DNA from: Chitinophaga niabensis
GTDB taxonomy: Bacteria; Bacteroidota; Bacteroidia; Chitinophagales; Chitinophagaceae
Reading direction: 5' to 3'
DNA length: 64,000 nucleotides
NCBI RefSeq assembly: GCF_900129465.1
Contig: NZ_FSRA01000001.1
Span: forward strand, 992,001-1,056,000
How positions within the stretch are numbered: position 1 is the first letter of the stretch; each line of letters opens with the position of its first letter. The notes below the pieces were generated by a model, which searched no databases, was not told where the DNA came from, and was given only the letters and a program-made list of their open reading frames with translations. Both the position numbers and the translations under genes were made by a program. Shown piece by piece: positions 42,427-51,485 of the stretch.

Positions 42427-45330
42427 ATGAAAAAGGCTTTTGTGTATATAACTATCTTGTTAGCATTTGGTTCAGTGCATGTTTCCGCGCAAAACACGCT
42501 GGGGATACCCCTGATCATAAATTATAATAAGTCGTTGTACAAGGGAGGGTTACGGACCTGGGATATTAAGCAGGATAGCAGGGGGATCATGTATTTTGCC
42601 AATGATGAAGGACTTGTAACCTATAATGGCGGTTTCTGGAAGTTGTACCCCTTGCCCAATAAAACCATTTTACGCTCCATATATATAGATAAGAACGACC
42701 GGGTGTACGTGGGAGGGCAGGATGAGATCGGTTATTTTGAGCCGGGAGCCAATAACGTTTTGCGCTACACCTCCGTAAAAAGCATGATCCCGCAGCAATA
42801 CCGGAACTTTTCGGATATCTGGAATACGGTTGCGCTCGGGGAATCGATCTTTTTCCGGGCTTCTGACCGCATCTTTATGCTGGTTAACAACCGTATAGAG
42901 GTCTTTCTGCCAACTAAGGGAGAATGGTTGTTTATGGGAGAGGCCGGGGGAAGGCTTTTAGCCATGGACCAGCATGCTGGTTTGCTGGAATATAAACGGA
43001 ACAAGTGGCTGCCTTTGGTAAACGGCAGTTCGCTAAAAGGCAGGGTACCGGCAGACTTCTTTGAAAGCGGAGAGGATAAATTCATTATCGCAACAATTGA
43101 TAACAACTTATTCTCTTTACAAAACGATTCTATAAGCCATATTGATAATATACCCCGGGGAGACCTGTATACCCCTTCTTTTGCCAGGATCAGTGATTCC
43201 GAATATGTTAAGTCCACTTCTACGCAAGGATGTATCATACAGGATTTTCAACATCATTTTATACAGCGCATCTCTGTAAAGGAAGGATTGAAGAATAATA
43301 ACGTCACATCCGTTTTTGTTGACAGGGAAAAAAACATCTGGGTGGGGGTGGACAATTCCATCAGCCTGGTCAACTATAATTCACCTATAAAGTTCCTGAG
43401 CCCTGATACCGTTAATAATGTAATTGGCTATTCCTCCCTTATTTTTAAGGATAACCTGTACATATCTTCCTCCAATGGGGCTTTTGTGGCTCCCTTATCC
43501 AGTCTTAAAGGCGACCTCAGCCTGGTAAAAAGCAGGTTCTCACTGGTAAAGAACAGTGATGACGGTGAGGGCTGGCAATTGGAAGAAATGAACCAGGAGA
43601 TTTTCCTGGCGCATAACAAGGGGGTTTTTGTTATCAGGAATAACCAGGCTGTTCCGGTTGCAGCCGGAGCCGGATGCTGGACCTTTTTGCCCACTTCATC
43701 AGTATACCCGGTAACGGATATTGTGGTAGGTACCTATTGGGGGCTTGATCTGCTGCAATATGCCGGCAACGGATTTCATAGCAGGGGGGCTTTAAAAGGA
43801 AGATCAGACTCATACCGGTTTTTGGTACAGGACGAAACCGGGGGGATCTGGGCATCGCATCCTTACAGGGGTATCTATCAGCTCCAGGTATCTACGGACA
43901 GTATGAAATTTAATACCCGCCTTTTTACAAATGCGGATGGATTACCTTCTACTTTTAACAACTACGTATTTAAGATCAGGAACCGGATCGTATTTCCAAC
44001 AGAATCCGGGGTGTATGAGTTTGACCCGGCTACTGCTAAATTTATTCCATCAAAGTTCTTATCAGTTTTTGATGGCCTGCCGGTGCGATATATGAAAGAG
44101 GATGATAAAGGCAATATATGGTTCTGCAGCGGTAAGAAACTGGGTATTGCACGTTTCTCAGCAAATGACCGGCAGGTGACCTATACTATTTCTTATTTCC
44201 CGGAATTGGAAGGGTATACCTTGTCTAACTTTGATAATGTTTATCCCTACAACCAGCAGAACATTTTTATAGGCTCAGAAAACGGCTCCATACATATTAA
44301 CTATGAAAAGTATGCTGAGCAAAAGCTCCAGCCCACTGTTCTTCTGAATGAAATTAAAGCCATCGGAAAAGAAGACAGCCTGGTATTCGGAGGGTTCTTT
44401 CTCAGGGATAAAAAAGATGCTTTTTCCCAACAGCCGCAAGAGGTCGTTTCTCTTTCTTCCGTATTCAGTTCTTTCCACTTTGAATTCAGCTCCCCGATAT
44501 ATGGACGCCCTAATAATATCGAATATAGCTACCGGCTGGAAGGGTATGAGAGGGAATGGTCTGCCTGGACCTCAAAAAAGGAGAAGGATTATACGAACCT
44601 GCCGGCTGGTAAATATACTTTTAACCTGAAAGCGCGGGATAATTTAAACCACGAATCAGCTACAGTTCAATACACTTTTACTATCATGCCGCCATGGTAT
44701 ATGTCAGTCTGGGCAAAGGCTGTTTATTTCCTTGTACTGTGCCTGCTGTTCTACCTGCTCAATGAATGGCATCGCAGGAAGTTATTGCAGCAACAAAAGA
44801 AATTTGACGAAAAGCAAAAGCAATTAGAATACATCCATCAGCTGGAGTTAGAGAAAAATGAAAAGGAGATCATCAAGTTACAGAACGAAAAGCTGGCCAG
44901 TGAGGTAGCGTTGAAGAACAAAGAACTGGCAAGTACCAGCATGCAGCTGGAAGGAAATGCGAATACATTTCATAAGCTTCGGGAAGAAGTGATCAAGCTG
45001 GATAATAACCCCAATAATAAAAGTGATATAAAGAGCATCATTTCTTTATTAAAAGAGGTGGAAGATAATAATGCCAACTGGGATAAGTTTGCCGTGCATT
45101 TCGACGAAGCCAACGATAACCTGCTGAAGAAATTAAAGAAAGATTACCCTAAGTTATCTCAAAGTGAATTGAAGATCTGTGCTTACCTATACCTTAACTT
45201 CTCCTCCAAACAAATTTCCCAGCTCAGTAATATCACGGTGCGGGGGGTAGAGATCCACCGCTACCGGATCAGGAAAAAGCTGGGACTGCAAACGGGCGAA
45301 TCCCTCAATAGCTTCCTGGGAAATCTTTAA
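42427..45330 (+). CDS. Propeller-sensor transmembrane regulator with LuxR-type HTH
   Basis: 967 residues. Signal peptide (ends HVSAQ), about a dozen two-component-regulator propeller blades at residues 30-630 (e.g. VFVDREKNIWVGVDN, ENGSIHINYEKY), a Y_Y_Y domain at about 690-755 (IEYSYRLEGYEREWSAW, AGKYTFNLKARD), a membrane segment (AVYFLVLCLLFYLL), a long coiled coil, and a C-terminal LuxR-type HTH (LSQSELKICAYLYLNFSSKQISQLSNITVRGVEIHRYRIRKKL). No kinase domain is present, so the membrane protein itself should bind DNA. It probably reads glucan fragments and activates the divergent susC. Confidence 0.92.
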   Translation: MKKAFVYITILLAFGSVHVSAQNTLGIPLIINYNKSLYKGGLRTWDIKQDSRGIMYFANDEGLVTYNGGFWKLYPLPNKTILRSIYIDKNDRVYVGGQDEIGYFEPGANNVLRYTSVKSMIPQQYRNFSDIWNTVALGESIFFRASDRIFMLVNNRIEVFLPTKGEWLFMGEAGGRLLAMDQHAGLLEYKRNKWLPLVNGSSLKGRVPADFFESGEDKFIIATIDNNLFSLQNDSISHIDNIPRGDLYTPSFARISDSEYVKSTSTQGCIIQDFQHHFIQRISVKEGLKNNNVTSVFVDREKNIWVGVDNSISLVNYNSPIKFLSPDTVNNVIGYSSLIFKDNLYISSSNGAFVAPLSSLKGDLSLVKSRFSLVKNSDDGEGWQLEEMNQEIFLAHNKGVFVIRNNQAVPVAAGAGCWTFLPTSSVYPVTDIVVGTYWGLDLLQYAGNGFHSRGALKGRSDSYRFLVQDETGGIWASHPYRGIYQLQVSTDSMKFNTRLFTNADGLPSTFNNYVFKIRNRIVFPTESGVYEFDPATAKFIPSKFLSVFDGLPVRYMKEDDKGNIWFCSGKKLGIARFSANDRQVTYTISYFPELEGYTLSNFDNVYPYNQQNIFIGSENGSIHINYEKYAEQKLQPTVLLNEIKAIGKEDSLVFGGFFLRDKKDAFSQQPQEVVSLSSVFSSFHFEFSSPIYGRPNNIEYSYRLEGYEREWSAWTSKKEKDYTNLPAGKYTFNLKARDNLNHESATVQYTFTIMPPWYMSVWAKAVYFLVLCLLFYLLNEWHRRKLLQQQKKFDEKQKQLEYIHQLELEKNEKEIIKLQNEKLASEVALKNKELASTSMQLEGNANTFHKLREEVIKLDNNPNNKSDIKSIISLLKEVEDNNANWDKFAVHFDEANDNLLKKLKKDYPKLSQSELKICAYLYLNFSSKQISQLSNITVRGVEIHRYRIRKKLGLQTGESLNSFLGNL

Positions 45331-46076
45331 AATTTAATCAACAGTTTTTCAGCTATCAGCTTATCGTCTTTATAGTATTCGAAATACCATTCCCCGTTTT
45401 TCTTCAGGACTATTCCATGGGAAGTTCCGTTATCCGCAATAAAATAATCAGCTACAGAAGTTTTAAACAGGGTCAGCACTTTCCTGGGAGTGGTATCTAT
45501 TAACTGGTACCCGGTAGGCGTTTGCTGGGCATATAATGTTCCTGCTGCGTCCTTTGTTTCTGCCGGAGCCGGAGCAGGAGCAGGTGTTGTAGCCGGAGCA
45601 ACTGCCGGAGCAGGAGTTACCTGCTGGGGTGCTGCATTGGTTGTTCCATTATAAGCATACGGTACATCGTTCAGGGATGTAAAGGCGTCCCTTAAAGCCA
45701 GTGTATAGGAAACGTCAAATTCTTTTTCCCTGCTTTTCCCTTCTTTGCTTTTAAAAACAATATTACCCTGGCAATCTTTTAACAGCAGCGTAAGGTTCGT
45801 AACAAACAGTCCTTTTTTCTGCACTACTTCAGCATTTAATGCATTACACCTGTTGCCGGCGAGTTCTTTCGGTATATCTGAATTATCAAAATACGCAGCA
45901 AACCCTTTTTCTTCCAGCAGTGATTTGGTAAGTGTGTTTAATTCATATTGATTGGATTCCCTGAGAAAGCTGAACTTTTCAGGTATCAGTACGTATTTGT
46001 AGTTATTGATCGTTTGCTGCTGGGCATACCCTGAAAAAGGAACGAGTAAAAAAAGTAACAACATGTACCTTTTCAT
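45327..46076 (-). CDS. Exported protein of unknown function with Ala/Pro-rich linker
   Basis: 249 residues with signal peptide MKRYMLLLFLLVPFSGYAQ. The N-terminal domain (about 25-130) resembles a small alpha/beta domain (YKYVLIPEKFSFLRE, LTKSLLEEKGFAAYFDNS). A linker rich in Ala, Pro and Thr follows (about 150-185), then a C-terminal beta-rich domain (LIDTTPRKVLTLFKTSVADYFIADNGTSHGIVLKKNGEWYFEYY). I do not recognise either domain. Its last four bases overlap the end of the propeller regulator gene, tail to tail. Confidence 0.75.
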   Translation of the reverse strand: MKRYMLLLFLLVPFSGYAQQQTINNYKYVLIPEKFSFLRESNQYELNTLTKSLLEEKGFAAYFDNSDIPKELAGNRCNALNAEVVQKKGLFVTNLTLLLKDCQGNIVFKSKEGKSREKEFDVSYTLALRDAFTSLNDVPYAYNGTTNAAPQQVTPAPAVAPATTPAPAPAPAETKDAAGTLYAQQTPTGYQLIDTTPRKVLTLFKTSVADYFIADNGTSHGIVLKKNGEWYFEYYKDDKLIAEKLLIKF

Positions 46077-46140
46077 ATAACATTTTGTTTGGGAACGAAT
46101 ATAGGCAAAATGAGATTACCTTCCGAATTCCCAATTTCAT

Positions 46141-46148
46141 TACATTTA
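46141..46148 (+). promoter_or_regulatory. Near -7 box of the ECF sigma gene
   Basis: TACATTTA differs from TAnnTTTG only in the last base and lies eight bases before the ATG at 46156, so the transcript would be almost leaderless. Confidence 0.3.
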
Positions 46149-46155
46149 TAGCCAA

Positions 46156-46746
46156 ATGGGGGATTCCACGATCACTGAAGCCGAATACCTGGAGCGGCTC
46201 CGCAAGGGAGATGTAGATGCATACATGCAGCTGTACGATAAATACAGTGCGCACGTTTATGGATGGGTATTGCGTTTTGTGAAAGTGCCCGCCTATGCGG
46301 AAGACATTGCGCAGGATGTATTCCTGAAAATATGGGAGGTCCGCGAACGGCTTGATCCCACCCAGTCTTTTCCCGCTTATCTCTATAAGATCAGCCGCAA
46401 CAAAACCTTCACTTTCCTCCGGAAGAATGCTGCTGACGAAGCTACGCGCCTTCAGATCATGCAGCGTATTGGCGAAATAACAACATCGCCCTACCACCAG
46501 GCGTTATGGGCGCAGTACCAGCAAATGCTCAACAACGCCATCACACAACTGCCTTACCAACGGCAAAGGGTATTTACATTATGCCGGCAGGAAGGCAAAA
46601 GTTATGATGAAGCTGCAAAAGAACTGGGCATCTCCCGTAATACCGTAAAAGAGCACATGGTAATGGCCCTTAAGGATATCAAAGCCTATTTCTACCGGCA
46701 TGGAGATCTCTCCCTTGCTTTACTGCTGCTCATGCACAAATTCTAA
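46156..46746 (+). CDS. ECF sigma-70 factor
   Basis: 196 residues with sigma region 2 (YMQLYDKYSAHVYGWVLRFVKVPAYAEDIAQDVFLKIWE) and region 4 (AITQLPYQRQRVFTLCRQEGKSYDEAAKELGISRNTVKEHMVMALKDI). It resembles the FecI-type ECF group of Bacteroidota glycan loci. With the downstream FecR anti-sigma and the STN-bearing SusC it should form a cell-surface signalling chain that switches on locus B. Confidence 0.94.
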   Translation: MGDSTITEAEYLERLRKGDVDAYMQLYDKYSAHVYGWVLRFVKVPAYAEDIAQDVFLKIWEVRERLDPTQSFPAYLYKISRNKTFTFLRKNAADEATRLQIMQRIGEITTSPYHQALWAQYQQMLNNAITQLPYQRQRVFTLCRQEGKSYDEAAKELGISRNTVKEHMVMALKDIKAYFYRHGDLSLALLLLMHKF

Positions 46747-46820
46747 GTGGTACATATAATAATGAAATTTATTTGTGGAGGGACCCACCCTGTTTTTCCC
46801 GGCAGTGGTATATATTAAGT

Positions 46821-47984
46821 ATGCCACAGGAAAAAGAACATTACCAGCAGCTGCTGCAACGTTTTCTTGATAACAACTGTACTCCCGGAGAGGCCGAGGA
46901 GTTATTGAACTTTCTGCAACAGAACGCTTCCAACCGCCTGCTGCTGGAAGAAATGAATGCTTCCTTTGGCTCACCTGTACAGGAAGACCAGGGCCCCTGG
47001 CGCGACCGGGTGAGGCAACAACTCCTCCTTGCCGCACAGCCGGTAAAAGTGGTCCCTCTCTATAAAAAATGGTGGCCGAAAGTGGCAGCAGCAGTACTGC
47101 TGCTGGCAGTCGCCACTTTTGGATGGCAGCACTACCGTTCCGCCGAAAATATAGCTGTTGATAAGCTGGCAGATAATAAGCGGGACCCGCTGCCGGGAGG
47201 CAACAAAGCAATGCTCACTTTGGCAAATGGTACCACTGTGGTGCTGGACAGTGCTACTAATGATGCTATCCCCAGCCAGGGTGCCACAAAAGTGATCAGG
47301 ATAAACGGGCAATTAAAATATGAAGCAGGCCAGGTGCCGGATGATGCGGTGGTATATAATACCCTTAGCACGCCAAGGGGTGGGCAATATAAGATAGAGC
47401 TGCCGGATGGTACGCTCGTATGGCTCAATGCAGCTTCCTCCCTTCGTTTTCCAACCACATTCAATAACGGAGAACGTACCGTGGAACTTAATGGGGAAGG
47501 GTACTTTGAAGTGGCGCACCGGAACAATATGCCGTTTAAAGTACAGCTGGGCAGTGGTACGGTGGAAGTACTGGGCACACGTTTTAACGTGATGGCTTAC
47601 CAGAATGAAACAACGGTTAGAACAACCCTGTTGCAGGGCGCGGTGAAAGTGACGCATAGTGCTCATTCCGCCAGGCTCATTCCCGGGCAGCAGGCCAGTT
47701 GGGCTGCTGATGGCAGTAACATCACCGTCAGCCAAACAGATGCTGATGAAGCGGTTTCCTGGAAAGAAGGTTACTTCCATTTCAACAAAGCGCCGCTGGC
47801 TGATGTAATGCAGCAGCTGCAAAGATGGTATAACGTGGAAGTTCGCTATGAAGGCAATACCGGTAAAAGGGAATTCTGGGGTAAGATACCCAGGAATGTG
47901 CGGTTGAGTGAGGCGCTCAAAATACTGGAACTCAGTAATATTCCATATTCCATGAAAGGCGATACAATTATTATTCACCAGTAA
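46821..47984 (+). CDS. FecR-family transmembrane anti-sigma factor
   Basis: 387 residues starting MPQEKEHYQQLLQRF at 46821. Cytoplasmic N-terminus (sigma-binding helix), one membrane segment near residue 90 (KVAAAVLLLAVATFGW), and a periplasmic FecR domain with the usual LSTPRGGQYKIELPDGTLVWLNAASSLRFPTTF and LNGEGYFEVAHRNNMPF, ending in a C-terminal domain (DVMQQLQRWYNVEVRYEG). It should hold or activate the ECF sigma in response to the STN domain of the SusC encoded next. Confidence 0.94.
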   Translation: MPQEKEHYQQLLQRFLDNNCTPGEAEELLNFLQQNASNRLLLEEMNASFGSPVQEDQGPWRDRVRQQLLLAAQPVKVVPLYKKWWPKVAAAVLLLAVATFGWQHYRSAENIAVDKLADNKRDPLPGGNKAMLTLANGTTVVLDSATNDAIPSQGATKVIRINGQLKYEAGQVPDDAVVYNTLSTPRGGQYKIELPDGTLVWLNAASSLRFPTTFNNGERTVELNGEGYFEVAHRNNMPFKVQLGSGTVEVLGTRFNVMAYQNETTVRTTLLQGAVKVTHSAHSARLIPGQQASWAADGSNITVSQTDADEAVSWKEGYFHFNKAPLADVMQQLQRWYNVEVRYEGNTGKREFWGKIPRNVRLSEALKILELSNIPYSMKGDTIIIHQ

Positions 47985-48036
47985 AAACAACCAACATCGT
48001 TCCGTTATGAAATGACAGTAAAGTAATATAACTAAA

Positions 48037-48063
48037 AACGGAAGTGTCGTTACCACCTCCGTT
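48037..48063 (+). repeat. Hairpin between fecR and susC of locus B
   Basis: AACGGA/TCCGTT arms with an inner GTG/CAC pair form a stem-loop in the 147-base fecR-susC gap; no T tract. It may separate mRNA segments so that SusC is expressed at a level different from the regulators. Confidence 0.4.
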
Positions 48064-48131
48064 ATGCCAGGTTATCATTACAAAATTCCGTGTATGAAAG
48101 ATTGATTGACTCACCTAAACAACTCGAATTT

Positions 48132-51100
48132 ATGCAATTATCAGGTCTCTTCAAAAACCTGAGCGAGAAACGTTTGCCTGCTACGAGGCGTTTCTGCCTC
48201 TTACCGTGCAGAAAAATCAGGCTCATTATGAAACTGACATACTTTCTTTTGCTGGCATGTTTTTGCCAGGTCCATGCAAGTAGTTATGCGCAAAAGGTTA
48301 CGCTTCATGAAAAGAACGCGTCCCTGGAAAAGCTGATCAGGAATATCGAAAAGCAATCCGGTTATGTATTCTTCCTGGATTACTCCCTGATGGAACAGTC
48401 CAAAAAGATCAGCGTGGATATCACAGAAGGTACCCTGCAGGAAGCAGTGGACCTCTGCGTCCGGCCATTTGCGCTGACCTACACAATTGTTGGTAAAACC
48501 ATCGTTGTAAAGCAAAAAGCCCCGGAACCAGCGGATTCTATTATCGAGGTGCATGGTAAAGTAACTGATGTGGAAGGCAGGCCACTTCCCGGAGTGTCTG
48601 TTTCGGTACCGGGTACCAGGCAGGGCACTGTTACGAGTGACCATGGCGACTTTGTAATATCGGTATCACCTGCCACCAAACTGCATTTCAGCATGCTTGG
48701 TTACAAGGCCTCCGATATAGCGGTGAATGGTCAAAAGACGCTTACCGTAGTGCTCACATTGCAAAATACATCTGTGAATGAACTGGTGGTTGTAGGATAT
48801 GGTACACAACGCCGGGGTGATGTAACCGGAGCCATTGCTTCCGTAAATACCAAAACATTGGAAGGAACACCTATCCGCTCTGTGGACCAGGCATTGCAGG
48901 GGAGGGTAGCGGGTGTTACTTTTGTACAGAACTCAGGTATGCCGGGTGCAGGTTCTTCTATCCGCGTGCGTGGTGGTAACTCTATCAACGGCAGCAATGA
49001 GCCCTTGTATGTGATAGATGGTGTGCCGGTATTCGCAGACCAGGGAAGTGATGGTACTTCCCTTAATCCACTGAACAGTATTAGTCCCACGGATATAGCC
49101 TCCATTGAAATACTGAAAGATGCATCTGCAACCGCGATCTATGGCTCGCGTGGCGGCAATGGCGTAGTGTTGATCACTACTAATCGCGGGAAGAGGGGCG
49201 ATTCCCGGATCACTTTTGATTCCTATTATGGTTCGCAGCAGATCCTCAAAAAATATTCGCTGCTGAATGCTGCACAGTTTGAGCAACTGGCAAATGAAGC
49301 CAGCGTTGCCGAAAATGGCCCTGTGCTGTATGATCTCAGCAAAACGCCTGCTACCACAAACTGGCAGGATGCCATCTTTAGAACCGCTCCCATCCAGAGT
49401 TATTCCCTGTCTTTCTCCGGTGCTGATCCAAAGACCCGTTTCCTTGTTACCGCTAATTATTTTGACCAGCAGGGCATTGCACGGGGATCTGATCTGAAAC
49501 GATATTCCTTACGCGCTAATCTCGATAAGGACATCAGGGATAATATCAAGATCGGTAGCAGTCTTACTGTTAGTAATGTACGTACCAACAGGGTGAACAG
49601 CGGATCGCTGTTTACAATGGCCACTACAGCGCCCAATCTGCCCATCTATCAACCAGATGGGAGTTTTACCGAACTCAACAACCAGGGCGCACCTTTTGAT
49701 AACCCGATTGCACTGATCGACCACTACAAAAATTATAACAACGTTTATCGTACGCTTGGAAACGTATATGCCAGTGTTAATATCACCAAAGGCCTTACTT
49801 TCAAAACACTCTGGGGGGCCGATGTTAATTTCGGACGGAACGATATCTATCTTCCACAGGCGGTGTATTCCGGATCTCAGTTAGGCGGAAACGCAGCGGT
49901 ATCTACCAACCAGACCTTTACCTGGCTGAATGAAAATACCCTCAACTATACCATGGACCGGGGTGGGCATCAGCTCAATCTGCTTGGCGGGTTTACCCAG
50001 CAAAGTTCTTCCTATCAATCACTCGGCGCAGAAGCACAGGGTTTCCTGAACGATAATCTCGGTACGAATGCGCTGGGCAATGCTGCCGCGGTACAGCCTT
50101 CTTCTTCAGGCATTGCCAGATGGGCACTGCTTAGTTTCCTGGGCAGGGCCAACTATAGCTACAAGAACAAATACCTGCTCACACTCACAGGCCGGTACGA
50201 TGGATCTTCGCGTTTCGGGAAAAATAACCGTTTCGGTTTTTTCCCTTCCGTAGCAGTTGGATGGAAGCTTGATCAGGAAGCGTTCATACGTGACCTGCAT
50301 GTTTTCAGTAACCTGAAATTAAGGGTGAGCCATGGCCTTACCGGCAACCAGGATGGGATCGGGAATTATCCATCTCTCGATCTGATGGGTAAGGCCAACT
50401 ATTCGATCGGCAATGTGAATGTGATAGGCTTGATGCCTTCGCAGGTCGGCAATCCTGATCTGCGCTGGGAATCCACTGCACAATCGGATATTGGTCTGGA
50501 ACTGGGATTTTTTGATAACAGGCTGACCTTTATCACAGATGTGTACTACAAAAAAACAAGCGACCTGTTGCTGTATGTGAAAATTCCCACCACATCAGGT
50601 TTTTCCACCTCACTGCAAAACAGGGGACAGGTAGAGAATAAAGGGATAGAACTTACCATTAATGCTACGCCGCTGGATAAGGGCGTACAGTGGGAGACCG
50701 GTTTTAATATTTCTTTCAACAGGAACAAAGTGCTGGACCTCGCAGGTGTAGACCGCCTCTTTGCCGGCCAGGGACCTAATCAATCTACCATTGTACAGGT
50801 AGGCCAGCCATTGGGTACCTTCTTCGGTTTTGCAACGGAAGGTATTTTCAGGTCGAAGGAAGAAGTGGATGCTTCTGCTCAAAAAACCGCTAAACCCGGC
50901 GATATCAGGTTCAGGGATATTAACAACGACAAAAAGATCAATGATGATGACCGTGTGCTGCTGGGCAATGCACAGCCTAAATTCTCTTTCGGTTTCAGCA
51001 ATACGTTCTCATTTAAAGGATTCGATCTGATGGTGCTGCTCCAGGGCGTTTATGGTAACAAACTGTATAACGTTAATACCAATACCCTGGAAAATCTCAC

Positions 51101-51470
51101 CGGCCTGCAAAATCAGAGCACTACCACACTTAACCGATGGACGCCGGATAACACCAATACAAACATTCCACGAGCAACCACCGTAAAACCCACAGCCCGC
51201 TCCTGGGACCGGCTGGTGGAAGATGGTTCTTACCTGAGAGGAAAAACAGTGCAGCTGGGATACAACTTATCATCTGCAACCCTGCAACGGATTAAACTCT
51301 CTACGCTGAAAGTATATGTGAATGTACAGAACCTGTTCACCATCACAAACTATTCAGGGCTTGATCCGGAAGTAAGCCGTTATGGATCAGATAATGTAAG
51401 CCCGGGTTTTGATTCCGGCGCTTACCCGAACGCACGCACGATTTCTTTTGGTATCAATGCCAGCTTCTAA
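48132..51470 (+). CDS. SusC/RagA transporter with N-terminal STN signalling domain
   Basis: Start taken at MQLSGLFKN (48132); the signal peptide proper begins at MKLTYFLLLACFCQVHASSYAQ (48228), a possible alternative start. The STN domain follows (VTLHEKNASLEKLIRNIEKQSGYVFFLDYSLM, DLCVRPFALTYTIVGKTIVVK), then the carboxypeptidase-regulatory domain, the plug (VNELVVVGYGTQRRGDVTGAI, GSSIRVRGG, IEILKDASATAIYGSRGGNG) and a barrel ending in Phe (FGINASF). The STN domain is the FecA-type contact for the periplasmic FecR. About 1,110 residues. Confidence 0.94.
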   Translation: MQLSGLFKNLSEKRLPATRRFCLLPCRKIRLIMKLTYFLLLACFCQVHASSYAQKVTLHEKNASLEKLIRNIEKQSGYVFFLDYSLMEQSKKISVDITEGTLQEAVDLCVRPFALTYTIVGKTIVVKQKAPEPADSIIEVHGKVTDVEGRPLPGVSVSVPGTRQGTVTSDHGDFVISVSPATKLHFSMLGYKASDIAVNGQKTLTVVLTLQNTSVNELVVVGYGTQRRGDVTGAIASVNTKTLEGTPIRSVDQALQGRVAGVTFVQNSGMPGAGSSIRVRGGNSINGSNEPLYVIDGVPVFADQGSDGTSLNPLNSISPTDIASIEILKDASATAIYGSRGGNGVVLITTNRGKRGDSRITFDSYYGSQQILKKYSLLNAAQFEQLANEASVAENGPVLYDLSKTPATTNWQDAIFRTAPIQSYSLSFSGADPKTRFLVTANYFDQQGIARGSDLKRYSLRANLDKDIRDNIKIGSSLTVSNVRTNRVNSGSLFTMATTAPNLPIYQPDGSFTELNNQGAPFDNPIALIDHYKNYNNVYRTLGNVYASVNITKGLTFKTLWGADVNFGRNDIYLPQAVYSGSQLGGNAAVSTNQTFTWLNENTLNYTMDRGGHQLNLLGGFTQQSSSYQSLGAEAQGFLNDNLGTNALGNAAAVQPSSSGIARWALLSFLGRANYSYKNKYLLTLTGRYDGSSRFGKNNRFGFFPSVAVGWKLDQEAFIRDLHVFSNLKLRVSHGLTGNQDGIGNYPSLDLMGKANYSIGNVNVIGLMPSQVGNPDLRWESTAQSDIGLELGFFDNRLTFITDVYYKKTSDLLLYVKIPTTSGFSTSLQNRGQVENKGIELTINATPLDKGVQWETGFNISFNRNKVLDLAGVDRLFAGQGPNQSTIVQVGQPLGTFFGFATEGIFRSKEEVDASAQKTAKPGDIRFRDINNDKKINDDDRVLLGNAQPKFSFGFSNTFSFKGFDLMVLLQGVYGNKLYNVNTNTLENLTGLQNQSTTTLNRWTPDNTNTNIPRATTVKPTARSWDRLVEDGSYLRGKTVQLGYNLSSATLQRIKLSTLKVYVNVQNLFTITNYSGLDPEVSRYGSDNVSPGFDSGAYPNARTISFGINASF

Positions 51471-51485
51471 TCAAAATCATTCGTT

